Positions 34,300-44,634 of a stretch of 64,000 nt of DNA are shown here, one piece after another. Below the pieces are notes generated by a model, which saw only the letters and a program-made list of their open reading frames with translations, was not told where the DNA came from and did no database searches. Origin of the DNA: Pyxidicoccus trucidator (GTDB taxonomy: Bacteria; Myxococcota; Myxococcia; Myxococcales; Myxococcaceae). Location: the NCBI RefSeq assembly GCF_010894435.1, contig NZ_JAAIXZ010000027.1:62001-126000 (forward strand), in the 5' to 3' direction. The position numbers and the translations under genes are program-made. The first letter of the stretch is position 1. Each line of letters opens with the position of its first letter.

Positions 34300-35270
34300 G
34301 GAAGCACGCGATGCGACATCTGGCGATGGCCTGTCTGTGCCTGGCGGCGGCCGCGTGCGGCGGCGACTTCTCCAACGACGACCTGGAGTTCCTCAACGCG
34401 CTGCCGCGCCGCGAGGACCTGGCCGCGAAGCTGCCCACCAGCAGCGAGGGGCGCTCGGGCGGTGGGCTGACGGCGCGCAAGGCCGGGCTCGTGGTGAACC
34501 TGGGCGAGGTGTCCGAGCTTGTCACCGACACCGAGGAGACGGGGCTCAACTTCAACACGGCGGTGGACGGGCTGCTGACGCTGCTGGAGAACATCCGCTC
34601 CGTGTCGCCCACGACGCGTGAGCCGGACCGGCGGGTGTGGGGGCCGTTCAAGGACAAGGACAACCCGGGCTTCGACGTGCGCTTCGTCATGGAGCGCCAG
34701 GAGCTGCGCTTCGACTACCAGCTGGAGTACCGCCGCACGGGCGAGGACGACCAGGCGTGGTGGGCCTTCCTGTCGGGCACCTTCCAGGCGGACTCGGGCA
34801 TCCGCAAGGGCGTGGGCGCCCTCCACCTGGACGTGAAGCGGGCGGTGCAGGAGGACTTCCCCTCCAGTGGCCTGTCGGTGCTGGACCGGCTGGACATCGA
34901 CTACCAGACGAAGACCCTGCCCACCCGGGTGGAGATGGTCTTCACCCCCCGGGGAGGCCTGACGGCGCCCGTCCGCTACAGGTACCGCGAGGCGGAGGGC
35001 AACCTGGGGGAGATGCGCTTCCAGTTGCCCGACACGGACCTGGTCGTCGGCGGCCGCCTGGAGGACGTGGAGCTCACCACCCGCTGGGCCCCGGACGGCC
35101 GGGGCATGGGGGTGCTGGAGGTGCTGGACGGGGACATCAAGGGCGCGAAGTACACCGAGTGCTGGAACGCCCTGGGCCGCGTCACCTTCCTCTCGCGCAG
35201 CTGGGACTTCTTCAACCCGACGGAGGGCGTCCGCGCCACCTGCCCGGACTTCTCCGCGCTGGACGAGTAG
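34296..35270 (+). CDS. Lipoprotein, paralogue of the 30387 gene
   Basis: A 324-residue lipoprotein with signal peptide MRKHAMRHLAMACLCLAAAAC (lipobox AAAC). It is the last gene of the caspase operon; its ATG overlaps the caspase stop (ATGA). An internal Met at residue 6 is an alternative start. It shares a scaffold with the 30387 protein: an early LPRREDL helix against LPSKEMV, a central RVWGPFKD motif, WWAFLSGTF, and YTECWN near the end. No catalytic motif is visible. Pairing with the caspase suggests it is a substrate, inhibitor or docking partner at the outer membrane, which is inference. The 106 bases after it lead to the AmpG-like gene. Confidence 0.82.
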   Translation: MRKHAMRHLAMACLCLAAAACGGDFSNDDLEFLNALPRREDLAAKLPTSSEGRSGGGLTARKAGLVVNLGEVSELVTDTEETGLNFNTAVDGLLTLLENIRSVSPTTREPDRRVWGPFKDKDNPGFDVRFVMERQELRFDYQLEYRRTGEDDQAWWAFLSGTFQADSGIRKGVGALHLDVKRAVQEDFPSSGLSVLDRLDIDYQTKTLPTRVEMVFTPRGGLTAPVRYRYREAEGNLGEMRFQLPDTDLVVGGRLEDVELTTRWAPDGRGMGVLEVLDGDIKGAKYTECWNALGRVTFLSRSWDFFNPTEGVRATCPDFSALDE

Positions 35271-35360
35271 CCGGGAAGCAGGCTGGCGGCCACGGCCTGT
35301 CAACGGGCTGGCAGCCTGTCAGGCGAGGGCGAATGTGAAACCTTTGGCGTGAAACGTCAC

Positions 35361-35369
35361 TGGTATAGT
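35361..35369 (+). promoter_or_regulatory. Extended -10 promoter of the AmpG-like gene
   Basis: The sequence TGGTATAGT combines an extended -10 TGN with a TATAGT hexamer at 35364-35369. The ATG of the AmpG-like gene is only 7 bases further, at 35377, so transcription from this site would start at or next to the A of the start codon and give a leaderless mRNA. No good -35 hexamer is at the usual distance. Confidence 0.5.
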
Positions 35370-35376
35370 GCGCGCC

Positions 35377-37017
35377 ATGAGTGATGGGCAGAAGTCCGGG
35401 GAGCGCGCAAAGCGTCCGGGGACACTGAAGAGCCTGGCGCTGGCCATGGCCTCCTGGCGAACGGCCTCGGTGACGCTGCTCTCGTTCTCGTCGGGCCTGC
35501 CGCTGGGCCTCGTCTGGATTGCGATTCCCGACTGGCTGCGCAGCGCCGGCGTGGACATCCGCGTGGTGGGCCTCGTCACGCTGGCCCAGGCCCCCTGGTC
35601 CTTCAAGTTCCTCTGGTCCCCGCTGATGGACCGCTACGTGCCGCCCTTCTGGGGCCGGCGGCGGGGGTGGATGGCGCTGGCACAGGTGGCCCTCTTCATC
35701 ACCACGCTGGCGGTGGCGGGCGTGGGCGGCCACCCGGAGGCCGCGTGGGTGGTGGGCGCGCTGGCCATGGCGGTGGCCTTCTCCGCGGCCACGCAGGACA
35801 TCGCCATCGACGCGTACTCGGTGGAGGTGCTGCGCAAGGAGGAGCAGGGCGTCGCGGTGGGTGCGCGCGTGGCGTTGTACCGCGCGGCCATGTTCATCGC
35901 CGGCTCGGCGGCCATTACGCTCGCGGGACGGATTTCGTGGAGCCTGGTCGTCGTGGGACTGGCGGTGCTCTACATCCCGCTGCTCCTCGTCACCCGCTTT
36001 GCGCCGGAGCCCGAGGAGCGTGTGCCGCCCCCGCGCTCGCTCAAGGACGCCGTCTGGTACCCCTTCGTGGGCTTCCTCCAGAGGCACCGCGCGCTGGAAA
36101 TCCTGGCGTTCGTCTTCGCGTACAAGCTGGCGGACAACCTGGGCGGCTCGCTGCTGCGCCCCTTCCTGGTGGACATGGGCTACAGCGCCACCGACCGCGG
36201 CGTGGCGCTGGGCACCATCGGCCTGTTCGGCACCATTGCCGGCACGCTGGTGGGCGGCGCGTGGACCACGGTGCTGGGGCTGGGCCGGGCGCTGTGGGTA
36301 TTCGGCGTGGTGCAGATTGTCTCCAACGTGGGCTACGTCCTCGTGGCGCGCGCCGGGGCGCCGAATCAGCTGCTGATGTACTCGGCCATCGGCTTCGAGC
36401 AGGTGACGCAGGGCCTGGGCACCGGCGCATTCTCCGTGCTGCTCTTGCGGCTCACCCAGAAGCGCTTCTCCGCCACCCAGTTCGCGCTCCTCTCCAGCCT
36501 CTTCTCCATCCCCCGCGTGGTGGCCGGCCCCATCAGCGGCTTCGCCGTCCATGCCATGGGCTGGGAGCAGTTCTTCTGGTTCACCATGGTGGCGGGAGTC
36601 CCAGGCCTGCTGCTGCTCGCGCGCTTCGTGCCCATCGGCGTGAAGGAGCCCAACTTCGACGTCGAGGCCCAGGTCCGTCCGGCCACCCGGGCGATGAGCC
36701 GGGGGGCCCTGACGACGGCCGCCGTGCTCTCGGGCGTGGCGGGCATCCTGTTGGGAGGCCTGACGACGGCGCTGCTCGGCGCGATGCAGGCCGTGCGCAC
36801 GAAACCCGAGGCGGGGTTCGACTTCGGCGCGGCCCTGTCCACGATGTTCCAGCCCGCGTCCGTCACCGACTGGGTGACGCTCGCCGGCATCTTCATCTTC
36901 GGGCTGGTGGTGGGGCTGCTCACCGCCGCCGCGCTCGCCGCGCGCTCCGGCGCCTTCTACATCCCCGAGGAGGAGGCCCCGCCCACGTCCACCCCGGGCG
37001 CGGCCGAGGCCCGCTGA
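35377..37017 (+). CDS. AmpG-like major facilitator superfamily transporter
   Basis: A 546-residue inner-membrane transporter with about 14 hydrophobic segments. The family motifs are FSSGLPLGLVWIAIPDWLRSAG, APWSFKFLWSPLMDRYVPPFWGRRRGW and TQDIAIDAYSVEVL, all typical of AmpG (muropeptide permease). AmpG brings anhydro-muropeptides from the periplasm into the cytoplasm for wall recycling. The protein is longer than Escherichia coli AmpG because of extra C-terminal spans and a linker. The start at ATG 35377 follows an extended -10 closely; an in-frame GTG at 35368 lies within that element and is rejected. Substrate specificity is inferred from the family. Confidence 0.85.
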   Translation: MSDGQKSGERAKRPGTLKSLALAMASWRTASVTLLSFSSGLPLGLVWIAIPDWLRSAGVDIRVVGLVTLAQAPWSFKFLWSPLMDRYVPPFWGRRRGWMALAQVALFITTLAVAGVGGHPEAAWVVGALAMAVAFSAATQDIAIDAYSVEVLRKEEQGVAVGARVALYRAAMFIAGSAAITLAGRISWSLVVVGLAVLYIPLLLVTRFAPEPEERVPPPRSLKDAVWYPFVGFLQRHRALEILAFVFAYKLADNLGGSLLRPFLVDMGYSATDRGVALGTIGLFGTIAGTLVGGAWTTVLGLGRALWVFGVVQIVSNVGYVLVARAGAPNQLLMYSAIGFEQVTQGLGTGAFSVLLLRLTQKRFSATQFALLSSLFSIPRVVAGPISGFAVHAMGWEQFFWFTMVAGVPGLLLLARFVPIGVKEPNFDVEAQVRPATRAMSRGALTTAAVLSGVAGILLGGLTTALLGAMQAVRTKPEAGFDFGAALSTMFQPASVTDWVTLAGIFIFGLVVGLLTAAALAARSGAFYIPEEEAPPTSTPGAAEAR

Positions 37018-37032
37018 AGGCATCCGGGGCGC

Positions 37033-37062
37033 GGGCGGCTGCTCGCGAGTCCACAGCCGCCC
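37033..37062 (+). terminator. Hairpin after the AmpG-like gene
   Basis: A perfect 9-bp inverted repeat (37033-37041 and 37054-37062) with a 12-base loop lies 16 bases after the stop codon of the AmpG-like gene. There is no T run. It may act as a Rho-independent-like or stabilising structure. The rest of 37018-37184 holds no gene. Confidence 0.4.
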
Positions 37063-37184
37063 TCCCCGGCGGCGTGGGTATTGCCTGACGCAGCGCGGAA
37101 GGCCTCCGCCACGGTGTACCGGAGTACAGGCACGTCACATGGTGGATCCATCCGCCGCGCGGCGTGCCTATGGTGGGCGGCGCT

Positions 37185-38822
37185 ATGGCCCACCCTCTCG
37201 CTGGCAAGCCCCCACCGGAAGAACTCCTCATCAATCCCGAGAAGCTGCGCGCCCAGTACTACGCCGAGCGTCCGGATGTGAATGTACCGGAGCAGCGCGT
37301 CGCCTTCGGCACGTCCGGCCACCGCGGCTCCTCCGCGCGCCGCAGCTTCAACGAGGCCCACATCGTCGCGGTGACGCAGGCCGTCTGCGAGTACCGCAAG
37401 CAGCAGGGCATCGACGGCCCGCTGTTCCTGGGCAAGGACACGCACGCGCTCTCCGACCCGGCCCAGCAGACGGCGATGGAGGTGCTCGCGGCCAACGGCG
37501 TGCAGGTGCGCTTCAGCGACATCGCCACGCCCACGCCCGTCATCTCGCACGCCATCCTCACCTACAACCAGGGGCGCACCTCCGGGCTCGCGGACGGCAT
37601 CGTCATCACCCCGTCCCACAACCCGCCCGAGGACGGCGGCATCAAGTACAACCCGCCCAACGGCGGCCCCGCGGACACGAATGTCACCGGCGGCGTCGAG
37701 CGCCGCGCCAACGACTTGCTGGCCAGCGGCAACGCGGGCGTACAGCGCGTCCCCTACGAGCGGGCGCGCACCGCCCCCACGGTGAAGCCGTACGACTTCA
37801 TCACCCCGTACGTGGAGGACCTGGGCAACGTCGTGGACATGGAGGCCCTGCGCGGCGCGAAGCTGAAGATTGGCGCGGACCCGCTCGGCGGCTCCAACCT
37901 GGCCTACTGGGAGCCCATCGCCACGCGGTACGGGCTGAACCTGCACGTGGTCAACCCCACGCTGGACCCGACGTTCCGCTTCATGACGTTGGACCATGAC
38001 GGGAAGATCCGCATGGACTGCTCGTCGCCGTACGCCATGGCCAACCTGGTGCGGCTGAAGGACCAGTACGACATCGCCTTCGGCAACGACGCGGACTCGG
38101 ACCGGCACGGCATCGTCACCCGCAGCATCGGGCTGATGAACCCGAACCACTACCTCGCGGTGGCCATCGGCTACCTCTTCCACTACCGGCCCGGCTGGAA
38201 GCCTGGCACCGCGGTGGGCAAGACGCTGGTGAGCAGCAGCCTCATCGACCGCGTGGCGAAGGAGCTGGGCCTCCGCGTCGTCGAGGTGCCGGTGGGCTTC
38301 AAGTGGTTCGTGGATGGGCTGGCGGACGGCTCGCTCGGCTTCGGTGGCGAGGAGAGCGCCGGCGCGTCCTTCCTCCGCCGCGACGGCACCGTGTGGACCA
38401 CGGACAAGGACGGCATCATCATGGACCTGCTCGCGGTGGAAATCCTCGCCGTCACCGGCAAGGACCCGGGCGAGCACTACAAGGAGAAGGCCGCGAGGTT
38501 CGGCGCGCCGCACTACACGCGCATCGACCAGGCGGCAACGCCCGCGCAGAAGGCCGCGCTCAAGAAGCTGTCGCCGGACTCGGTGAAGGCCACCATGCTC
38601 GCGGGCGAGCCCATCCTCCAGCGCCTCACCCGCGCCCCCGGCAACAACGCGGACATCGGCGGGCTGAAGGTGGTGTCCGAGAACGGCTGGTTCGCCGCCC
38701 GCCCCTCCGGCACCGAGGACGTCTACAAAATCTACGCGGAGAGCTTCCTCGGCGAGCCGCACCTTCAGGCCATCGTCCAGGAGGCCAAGGGCATCGTCGA
38801 CGCGGCCTTCGCGTCGAAGTAG
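37185..38822 (+). CDS. pgm: Phosphoglucomutase (alpha-D-glucose phosphate-specific)
   Basis: A 545-residue enzyme interconverting glucose-1-phosphate and glucose-6-phosphate, linking glycolysis with glycogen, trehalose, lipopolysaccharide and exopolysaccharide synthesis. It has the [11 protein letters not shown]-terminal motif, the phosphoserine loop [13 protein letters not shown] with catalytic Ser near residue 144, the magnesium site [13 protein letters not shown], the sugar loop [12 protein letters not shown], and a C-terminal phosphate-binding [10 protein letters not shown]. Length equals the Escherichia coli Pgm type. ATG 37185 ([11 protein letters not shown]) is chosen over an in-frame ATG 21 bases earlier. 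It stands alone between two short gaps. Confidence 0.95.
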   Translation: MAHPLAGKPPPEELLINPEKLRAQYYAERPDVNVPEQRVAFGTSGHRGSSARRSFNEAHIVAVTQAVCEYRKQQGIDGPLFLGKDTHALSDPAQQTAMEVLAANGVQVRFSDIATPTPVISHAILTYNQGRTSGLADGIVITPSHNPPEDGGIKYNPPNGGPADTNVTGGVERRANDLLASGNAGVQRVPYERARTAPTVKPYDFITPYVEDLGNVVDMEALRGAKLKIGADPLGGSNLAYWEPIATRYGLNLHVVNPTLDPTFRFMTLDHDGKIRMDCSSPYAMANLVRLKDQYDIAFGNDADSDRHGIVTRSIGLMNPNHYLAVAIGYLFHYRPGWKPGTAVGKTLVSSSLIDRVAKELGLRVVEVPVGFKWFVDGLADGSLGFGGEESAGASFLRRDGTVWTTDKDGIIMDLLAVEILAVTGKDPGEHYKEKAARFGAPHYTRIDQAATPAQKAALKKLSPDSVKATMLAGEPILQRLTRAPGNNADIGGLKVVSENGWFAARPSGTEDVYKIYAESFLGEPHLQAIVQEAKGIVDAAFASK

Positions 38823-38887
38823 CGGATTCAAGGCTGGACCCGGACTCCTCCGCGCGCTTGCATGGGCCGGAGGAGCCGCTCCCGCCC

Positions 38888-39247
38888 ATGGAAACCGTGA
38901 AGCTCGTCCTGCAGTACGTGCTCGCCCTGCTGATGGTGGCCGCGGGGGTGAACCACTTCCGCAACCCGCGCTTCTACCTGCGCATCATGCCGCCGTACCT
39001 GCCATGGCACGGGCCGCTCGTGTTCCTCAGTGGCGTGGCGGAGGTAGTGCTGGGAGTGGGGCTGGTGGTGCCGCAGACGAGCCGGCTTGCCGCGTGGGGC
39101 CTCATCGCCCTCTTCGTGGCCGTGTTCCCCGCCAACCTCTACATGACGATGAATCCGGAGCGCTTCAAGAAGCTGCACCCCGCGCTGCTCTGGCTGCGGC
39201 TGCCCCTGCAGGGCGTCCTCATCCTCTGGGCCTGGTGGTACACCTGA
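38888..39247 (+). CDS. DoxX-like small membrane protein
   Basis: A 119-residue inner-membrane protein with four hydrophobic helices (LVLQYVLALLMVAAGVNHF, GPLVFLSGVAEVVLGVGLV, LAAWGLIALFVAVFPANLYM, LPLQGVLILWAWWYT). It fits the DoxX/DoxD-like superfamily, including the conserved GVNHFRNPRFYLRIMPPYLP motif. Members have been linked to respiratory or redox functions, but the role here is not known. It follows pgm by 65 bases. The long open frame upstream is antisense or out-of-phase sequence over pgm and is ignored. Confidence 0.85.
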   Translation: METVKLVLQYVLALLMVAAGVNHFRNPRFYLRIMPPYLPWHGPLVFLSGVAEVVLGVGLVVPQTSRLAAWGLIALFVAVFPANLYMTMNPERFKKLHPALLWLRLPLQGVLILWAWWYT

Positions 39248-39283
39248 GCCGCTAGCAAGCCCGGGTGTGCCCGAGGGACGTGC

Positions 39284-39799
39284 TCAACCGCGCGAGAGCA
39301 TCACCGTGCGGTTGCGCAGGTCGATGGTCGCCAGGATGACGGCGCGCTTCGGCTGGGTGCGCTGCTCCTCGAACTTCAGCCGGAAGGCCAGCACGCCGGT
39401 CCGGTTCGTGTCCTGGAGGTCCACCTGGAAGACGATGCGGCCGGGGAGCTGCACGACGCGCATGGCGCCGAGCAGGTTCACGTAGCGCGCCGGCAGCAGC
39501 TGCGCGTCGTCGGCGCTGATGACGCACGCCTGCGGCGCCTGTCCGGGGTTGAAGGTCACCTTCGGGCCCAGCCGGAGGTCCACCGCCGCGCTGCGGGAGC
39601 TCAGCGGCGTGAGGATCTTGCCGCTGACGATGTCGGGCTCGGCCGGCAGCGCGCTGCCCGTGCGGCAGGTGATCTTCGCCTCCTCCAGCTCGTCGTCCCC
39701 CAGTAGCGAGTAGGAGCGCCGCTCCGTCCCGGCCTCTTCGCGGACCTCCAGGTCCTCGCTCGACTCCAGGCCCGTGTACTCATCGCGATGGCTGCTCAT
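39284..39799 (-). CDS. Conserved hypothetical protein, possible PilZ-type domain
   Basis: A 171-residue soluble protein of unknown function. It has an acidic N-terminus rich in Glu/Asp (GLESSEDLEVREEAG) and a beta-rich C-terminal part (QLPGRIVFQVDLQDTNRTGVLAFRLKFEEQ) that superficially resembles a PilZ-like barrel, without the RxxxR/DxSxxG c-di-GMP motif. No signal peptide or membrane span is seen. The ATG at 39799 follows AAAGGGA; a longer upstream reading is unsupported. It diverges from rpoZ across 256 bases. Confidence 0.65.
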   Translation of the reverse strand: MSSHRDEYTGLESSEDLEVREEAGTERRSYSLLGDDELEEAKITCRTGSALPAEPDIVSGKILTPLSSRSAAVDLRLGPKVTFNPGQAPQACVISADDAQLLPARYVNLLGAMRVVQLPGRIVFQVDLQDTNRTGVLAFRLKFEEQRTQPKRAVILATIDLRNRTVMLSRG

Positions 39800-39984
39800 G
39801 TCCGTGTCCCTTTCTGGCTTGCGGCCCGCGACTGGCGGGCCGTGGCTGCGTTTCAAAAGGGACTACGAGCCCCCCACGGACGTGGATGGGCAGGCGCGCG
39901 CACTGGCGGCGGGAGCTCCCTGCCCCGCCCCCACCCCGGGTGGGAGCGCCTGTCCGCCCGCCGGCCCTGCCGGTGCGTCCTTCC

Positions 39985-40013
39985 TTGACTCGACGGGGGG
40001 CGCTCTTTAGGTT
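39985..40013 (+). promoter_or_regulatory. Candidate rpoZ promoter
   Basis: TTGACT (39985-39990) is followed by a 17-base spacer and TAGGTT (40008-40013), pointing to rpoZ at 40056. The -10 is degenerate, as is common in GC-rich myxobacterial housekeeping promoters. The remainder of the divergent gap 39800-40055 shows no other clear element. Confidence 0.55.
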
Positions 40014-40055
40014 TCACCGCTTTCAGTAGCCCCACCGAAATCCGAAGGACGTTCC

Positions 40056-40289
40056 ATGGCTCGCGTTACCGTCGAAGACTGCCTCCCCCTCGTCGACAAC
40101 CGGTTCGCGCTGGTGCTGCTCGCGGCCAAGCGCGCGCGCCAGCTCATGGCGGGCGCCCGCCCCATCATCGAGTCCTCCAAGAACAAGCCCCCCGTGCTCT
40201 CGCTGCGCGAGGTGGCCACCGGCCACGTGAAGTTCGACCGTGACGTGCGCGAGGCGCTGTCCGGCAAGTACACCGTCGAGAAGCCCTGA
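40056..40289 (+). CDS. rpoZ: RNA polymerase omega subunit
   Basis: A 77-residue protein matching the omega subunit, which wraps the C-terminus of beta-prime and aids RNA polymerase assembly. It begins [30 protein letters not shown], the family hallmark, with later [11 protein letters not shown]-like [16 protein letters not shown] ribosome binding site precedes ATG 40056. In many bacteria omega is needed for the stringent response through ppGpp binding; the N-terminal MARVTVEDC motif for that is present. It is monocistronic here, with a hairpin after its stop and NUDIX hydrolase convergent. Confidence 0.95.
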   Translation: MARVTVEDCLPLVDNRFALVLLAAKRARQLMAGARPIIESSKNKPPVLSLREVATGHVKFDRDVREALSGKYTVEKP

Positions 40290-40308
40290 GCTTCCGGGCT
40301 CCGGAAGC
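40290..40308 (+). terminator. Hairpin after rpoZ
   Basis: An 8-bp perfect stem (GCTTCCGG and CCGGAAGC) with a 3-base loop starts one base after the rpoZ stop codon, in the 30-base gap before the convergent NUDIX gene. Little T follows, so termination would be weak. A bidirectional role is possible. Confidence 0.4.
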
Positions 40309-40319
40309 CCTTCGAAGTC

Positions 40320-40793
40320 CTACTCCTTCCCGGGTGTCCTCACCGGGAGGGGGGCTTCCGGGAGCAGGCCCTGTGAGCGCAGCCAGCGCACCGCGCGCGA
40401 CGCCACGGCCTTCTCCCCCTTGTAGCCGAGCATGGGCACCAGCTGTGCCATCGGCACCCACCGCACCTCGTCCACCTCCACGCGCGGCCCCGGCAGCGGC
40501 CCCAGCGCGCCTTCCTGGTAGCGGAAGAGGAAGAAGTGGACGCGCTTGAAGATGCGCTGTCCCCGGAACTGGTAGACGTAGCGGATCTCCCCCAGTGGCG
40601 CCATGAGCGTCACGGTGAGCCCCGTCTCCTCGTGCACCTCGCGGCTCGCCGTCTGCTCCGGGCTCTCACCCGGGTCCACGTGCCCCTTGGGCAGCGCCCA
40701 CAAGGGTCGCCCATGGGGACGAATGACGGCGACCTCCCAGGTGCCGGCACTCTCCCGGATGACGACCCCTCCTGCGGACGCCTCGCGTGGCAT
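40320..40793 (-). CDS. NUDIX hydrolase
   Basis: A 157-residue pyrophosphohydrolase. The NUDIX box GHVDPGESPEQTASREVHEETGL fits the G-x5-E-x7-REUxEExGU pattern. It is preceded by ASAGGVVIRE and PLWALPKGH, the hallmark of MutT/DIPP-like enzymes. The C-terminal helix (SQGLLPEAPLP) is short. The nearest functional class may be diadenosine-polyphosphate or nucleotide-sugar hydrolases, but the substrate cannot be read from the sequence. It begins at ATG 40793 (MPREASAGG). It is convergent with rpoZ. Confidence 0.88.
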   Translation of the reverse strand: MPREASAGGVVIRESAGTWEVAVIRPHGRPLWALPKGHVDPGESPEQTASREVHEETGLTVTLMAPLGEIRYVYQFRGQRIFKRVHFFLFRYQEGALGPLPGPRVEVDEVRWVPMAQLVPMLGYKGEKAVASRAVRWLRSQGLLPEAPLPVRTPGKE

Positions 40794-40829
40794 GCTTGGC
40801 CACCCTACCTGAAGCCGGCGTGCGGGTGC

Positions 40830-41471
40830 TCACCCTCCGTGCGCGAAATGGCGCAGCTTGGCCTCCGCCCCCAGCCGGTAGGCGTAGCGCAGGTCCCCCA
40901 GCAGCCGATCCAACCGCCGCCCCGTGACGTGCCCCATCAGCCGGGTACAGAAGAGGCGCGACAGCCGGTTGGCCTCCTGGTAGCGCCACCTTTCCTGCGC
41001 GGACAGCCGCTCCCGGTAGGACACCCGCTGGAACAGGCGCGAGAGCAGCTCCTCCGCCCAGGCGCCCACGCCCTCGCCCCAGCGGTGCAGCAGGCACACG
41101 GCGAACTTGTCCACCTCCGCCTGCGCCTCCAGCTCCAGCAGCGACACCGTCCGCCCGTGCGCCGCAGTGTGCGCCACGTAGAGGAAGTGGCTGACGCCCT
41201 CGGCCACCTGGCAGTAGCCGTCCAGGTCGCCGTCCAGCAGGTACCCCAGCGGGCCCACCTCATAGGGCTTCAGCCGGTCCAGCAGCGCGGGGGACAGGTA
41301 CAGCGCCAGCTCCAGGTCCTCCCCGTCCTCGTGGACGAGCAGCTCCTCCTCGCCGCGCCCCGTGCCGCCCAGCTGCACCGCGGCCTCCGTGTCCACGACG
41401 AAGACCTCCGCCCTCGCCTCGCACGTGAAGCCGTAGATGGCCTCCAGGTGGTCCTGCACGCGACCAATCAT
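40830..41471 (-). CDS. Conserved hypothetical protein
   Basis: A 213-residue soluble protein of unknown function. It has an acidic N-terminal half (HEDGEDLELALYLSPALLD) and a helical C-terminal half with many Arg/Leu (QERWRYQEANRLSRLFC, GRRLDRLLGDLRYAYRLG). No signal peptide, membrane span or catalytic motif is seen. The 38-base spacing to the 41510 gene indicates they form a two-gene operon diverging from groESL. The 24-residue RLGAEAKLRHFAHGG tail is basic. If the CIRCE-proximal position is functional, it could be a heat-stress gene. Confidence 0.7.
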   Translation of the reverse strand: MIGRVQDHLEAIYGFTCEARAEVFVVDTEAAVQLGGTGRGEEELLVHEDGEDLELALYLSPALLDRLKPYEVGPLGYLLDGDLDGYCQVAEGVSHFLYVAHTAAHGRTVSLLELEAQAEVDKFAVCLLHRWGEGVGAWAEELLSRLFQRVSYRERLSAQERWRYQEANRLSRLFCTRLMGHVTGRRLDRLLGDLRYAYRLGAEAKLRHFAHGG

Positions 41472-41509
41472 CGCCGCCTCCCGTGACGTGCCGTGACGTG
41501 TCGCGCCCG

Positions 41510-42097
41510 CTAGTTGGGAAGCCCCTTGGGCGGGGGCACCATCCCCGCGTCCGCCAGCACCCGCTCCAGCCGGTCATTCCCGGTGCGAGACCAGGACTCG
41601 TAGACCTTCAGGGCGCCGCTCGGCCCGGCCTTCACCATGCCGCGCGCGGCAATCTCCTCCAGGACCTCCACCAGCTCCCGGAACTTGTCGCGCAGCTCGC
41701 GGTACACCTGCGCCGCCGGGGACAGCTCCGCCACCTGCCCGTACGCCGTGCCGCCCATCTGGATGTAGTAGTCGGGCCCCACCACCCCGCTCTGCAGCGC
41801 GCCGGAGAAGAAGCCCGCCGTGTACAGCGAGACGTCCCCCAGCCGCCGCAGCGTGCGGATGCGCTCGTTGCGCTCCTGCTGCAGCGCCTGGTGGTAGAGC
41901 ACCGCCAGCGGCTCGTGCCCCTTGCGGCCGTCCTCCTCGCGGGAGAACAGCTTGTCGGTGAGCGCGAACTCCGACAGCAGGTTCACCAGGTAGAACTCCG
42001 TCACCTCGGTGATGACCACCCGCTGCCGCCCGATGACCTCGTCCAGGAGCGACTTGAAGAACTCCGTCAGCGACAGGGACGCCACCAGTTCACTCAT
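41510..42097 (-). CDS. Conserved hypothetical protein, divergent from groESL
   Basis: A 195-residue protein without a recognised domain. It is largely helical (LTEFFKSLLDEVIGRQRVV, LYHQALQQERNERIRTLRR, VYRELRDKFRELVEVLEEI), with no signal peptide. A GGGAGG ribosome binding site lies 5 bases before ATG 42097. It starts 112 bases from a CIRCE operator, the same distance as groES from the second CIRCE. It forms an operon with the 40830 gene. Its expression could be under HrcA control, but no good minus-strand promoter overlapping CIRCE was found. Confidence 0.75.
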   Translation of the reverse strand: MSELVASLSLTEFFKSLLDEVIGRQRVVITEVTEFYLVNLLSEFALTDKLFSREEDGRKGHEPLAVLYHQALQQERNERIRTLRRLGDVSLYTAGFFSGALQSGVVGPDYYIQMGGTAYGQVAELSPAAQVYRELRDKFRELVEVLEEIAARGMVKAGPSGALKVYESWSRTGNDRLERVLADAGMVPPPKGLPN

Positions 42098-42209
42098 TGA
42101 CACCTCCCGCCTGACCCGGGGGCCACTGTGCCCCCGGGAGGACAAGGAAAGGGTACCAATGGGCCCCGACGCTCGCAAAGGTGAGTTCCAATGATTCCAG
42201 GCACTTGCG

Positions 42210-42236
42210 TTAGCACTCGCCCCCCGCGAGTGCTAA
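42210..42236. promoter_or_regulatory. CIRCE operator 1 (HrcA binding site)
   Basis: A perfect CIRCE element: TTAGCACTC, 9 bases, GAGTGCTAA. HrcA binds this repeat and represses heat-shock genes. It lies 299 bases before the groES ATG and 112 bases before the divergent 41510-42097 gene, so it may serve either direction. Confidence 0.95.
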
Positions 42237-42349
42237 TCCGGGCCCACCGGCCACACGGCCGGACCGGCGGGAATAATCAACGTCGGGAATAGAAAAAGCA
42301 CAGCAATGCCAGGGATTTGGCAGCCAATGCGACGTCAGTCCGGCATCGC

Positions 42350-42377
42350 TTGACGGGTCGACTTCCCTGGTTATTAT
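42350..42377 (+). promoter_or_regulatory. groESL sigma-70-type promoter
   Basis: TTGACG (42350-42355), a 16-base spacer and TATTAT (42372-42377) fit a housekeeping promoter. The expected start is near 42384, so CIRCE 2 (42394-42420) lies just downstream and would block initiation or early elongation when HrcA is bound. Confidence 0.75.
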
Positions 42378-42393
42378 CCGCCGCGCCTAGGCG

Positions 42394-42420
42394 TTAGCAC
42401 TCGCGAGGTGCGAGTGCTAA
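42394..42420. promoter_or_regulatory. CIRCE operator 2 (HrcA binding site)
   Basis: A second perfect CIRCE element (TTAGCACTC, 9 bases, GAGTGCTAA), 88 bases before the groES ATG and immediately downstream of the promoter at 42350-42377. It is the classic position for HrcA repression, relieved on heat shock when GroE titration inactivates HrcA. Confidence 0.97.
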
Positions 42421-42508
42421 TGCCGCGGGTCGTCACGACCCATTAACCCCCAAGCGGCGTCCCGGCCGGCAGTCACCTCAAGGCCGGGCGCCACATAAAG
42501 GAGCGACC

Positions 42509-44484
<1,976 letters not shown>

Positions 44485-44492
44485 TCGCCCCC

Positions 44493-44516
44493 CACCCCGG
44501 CTCCCATGCCGGGGTG
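44493..44516 (+). other. Hairpin after groEL
   Basis: A perfect 9-bp stem (44493-44501 and 44508-44516) with a 6-base loop begins 9 bases after the groEL stop. It lacks a T run and may stabilise the groESL mRNA upstream of the true terminator at 44529-44570. Confidence 0.5.
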
Positions 44517-44528
44517 ACTGCCTGACAG

Positions 44529-44570
44529 CGGCCTCCGGTTCCCCAAGGGAGCCGGGGGCCGTTGTGTTTT
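44529..44570 (+). terminator. groESL intrinsic terminator
   Basis: A 15-bp stem (44529-44543 and 44547-44561, two G-U pairs) with a 3-base loop is followed by TTGTGTTTT. This is a classical Rho-independent terminator for the groESL operon. Confidence 0.85.
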
Positions 44571-44634
44571 CCAGGCAAGGTGGCGGCGGGGGCTCCCGGC
44601 CCTTAGTTTGGTAGGCAAGAAGGAGGTGCTGCCC

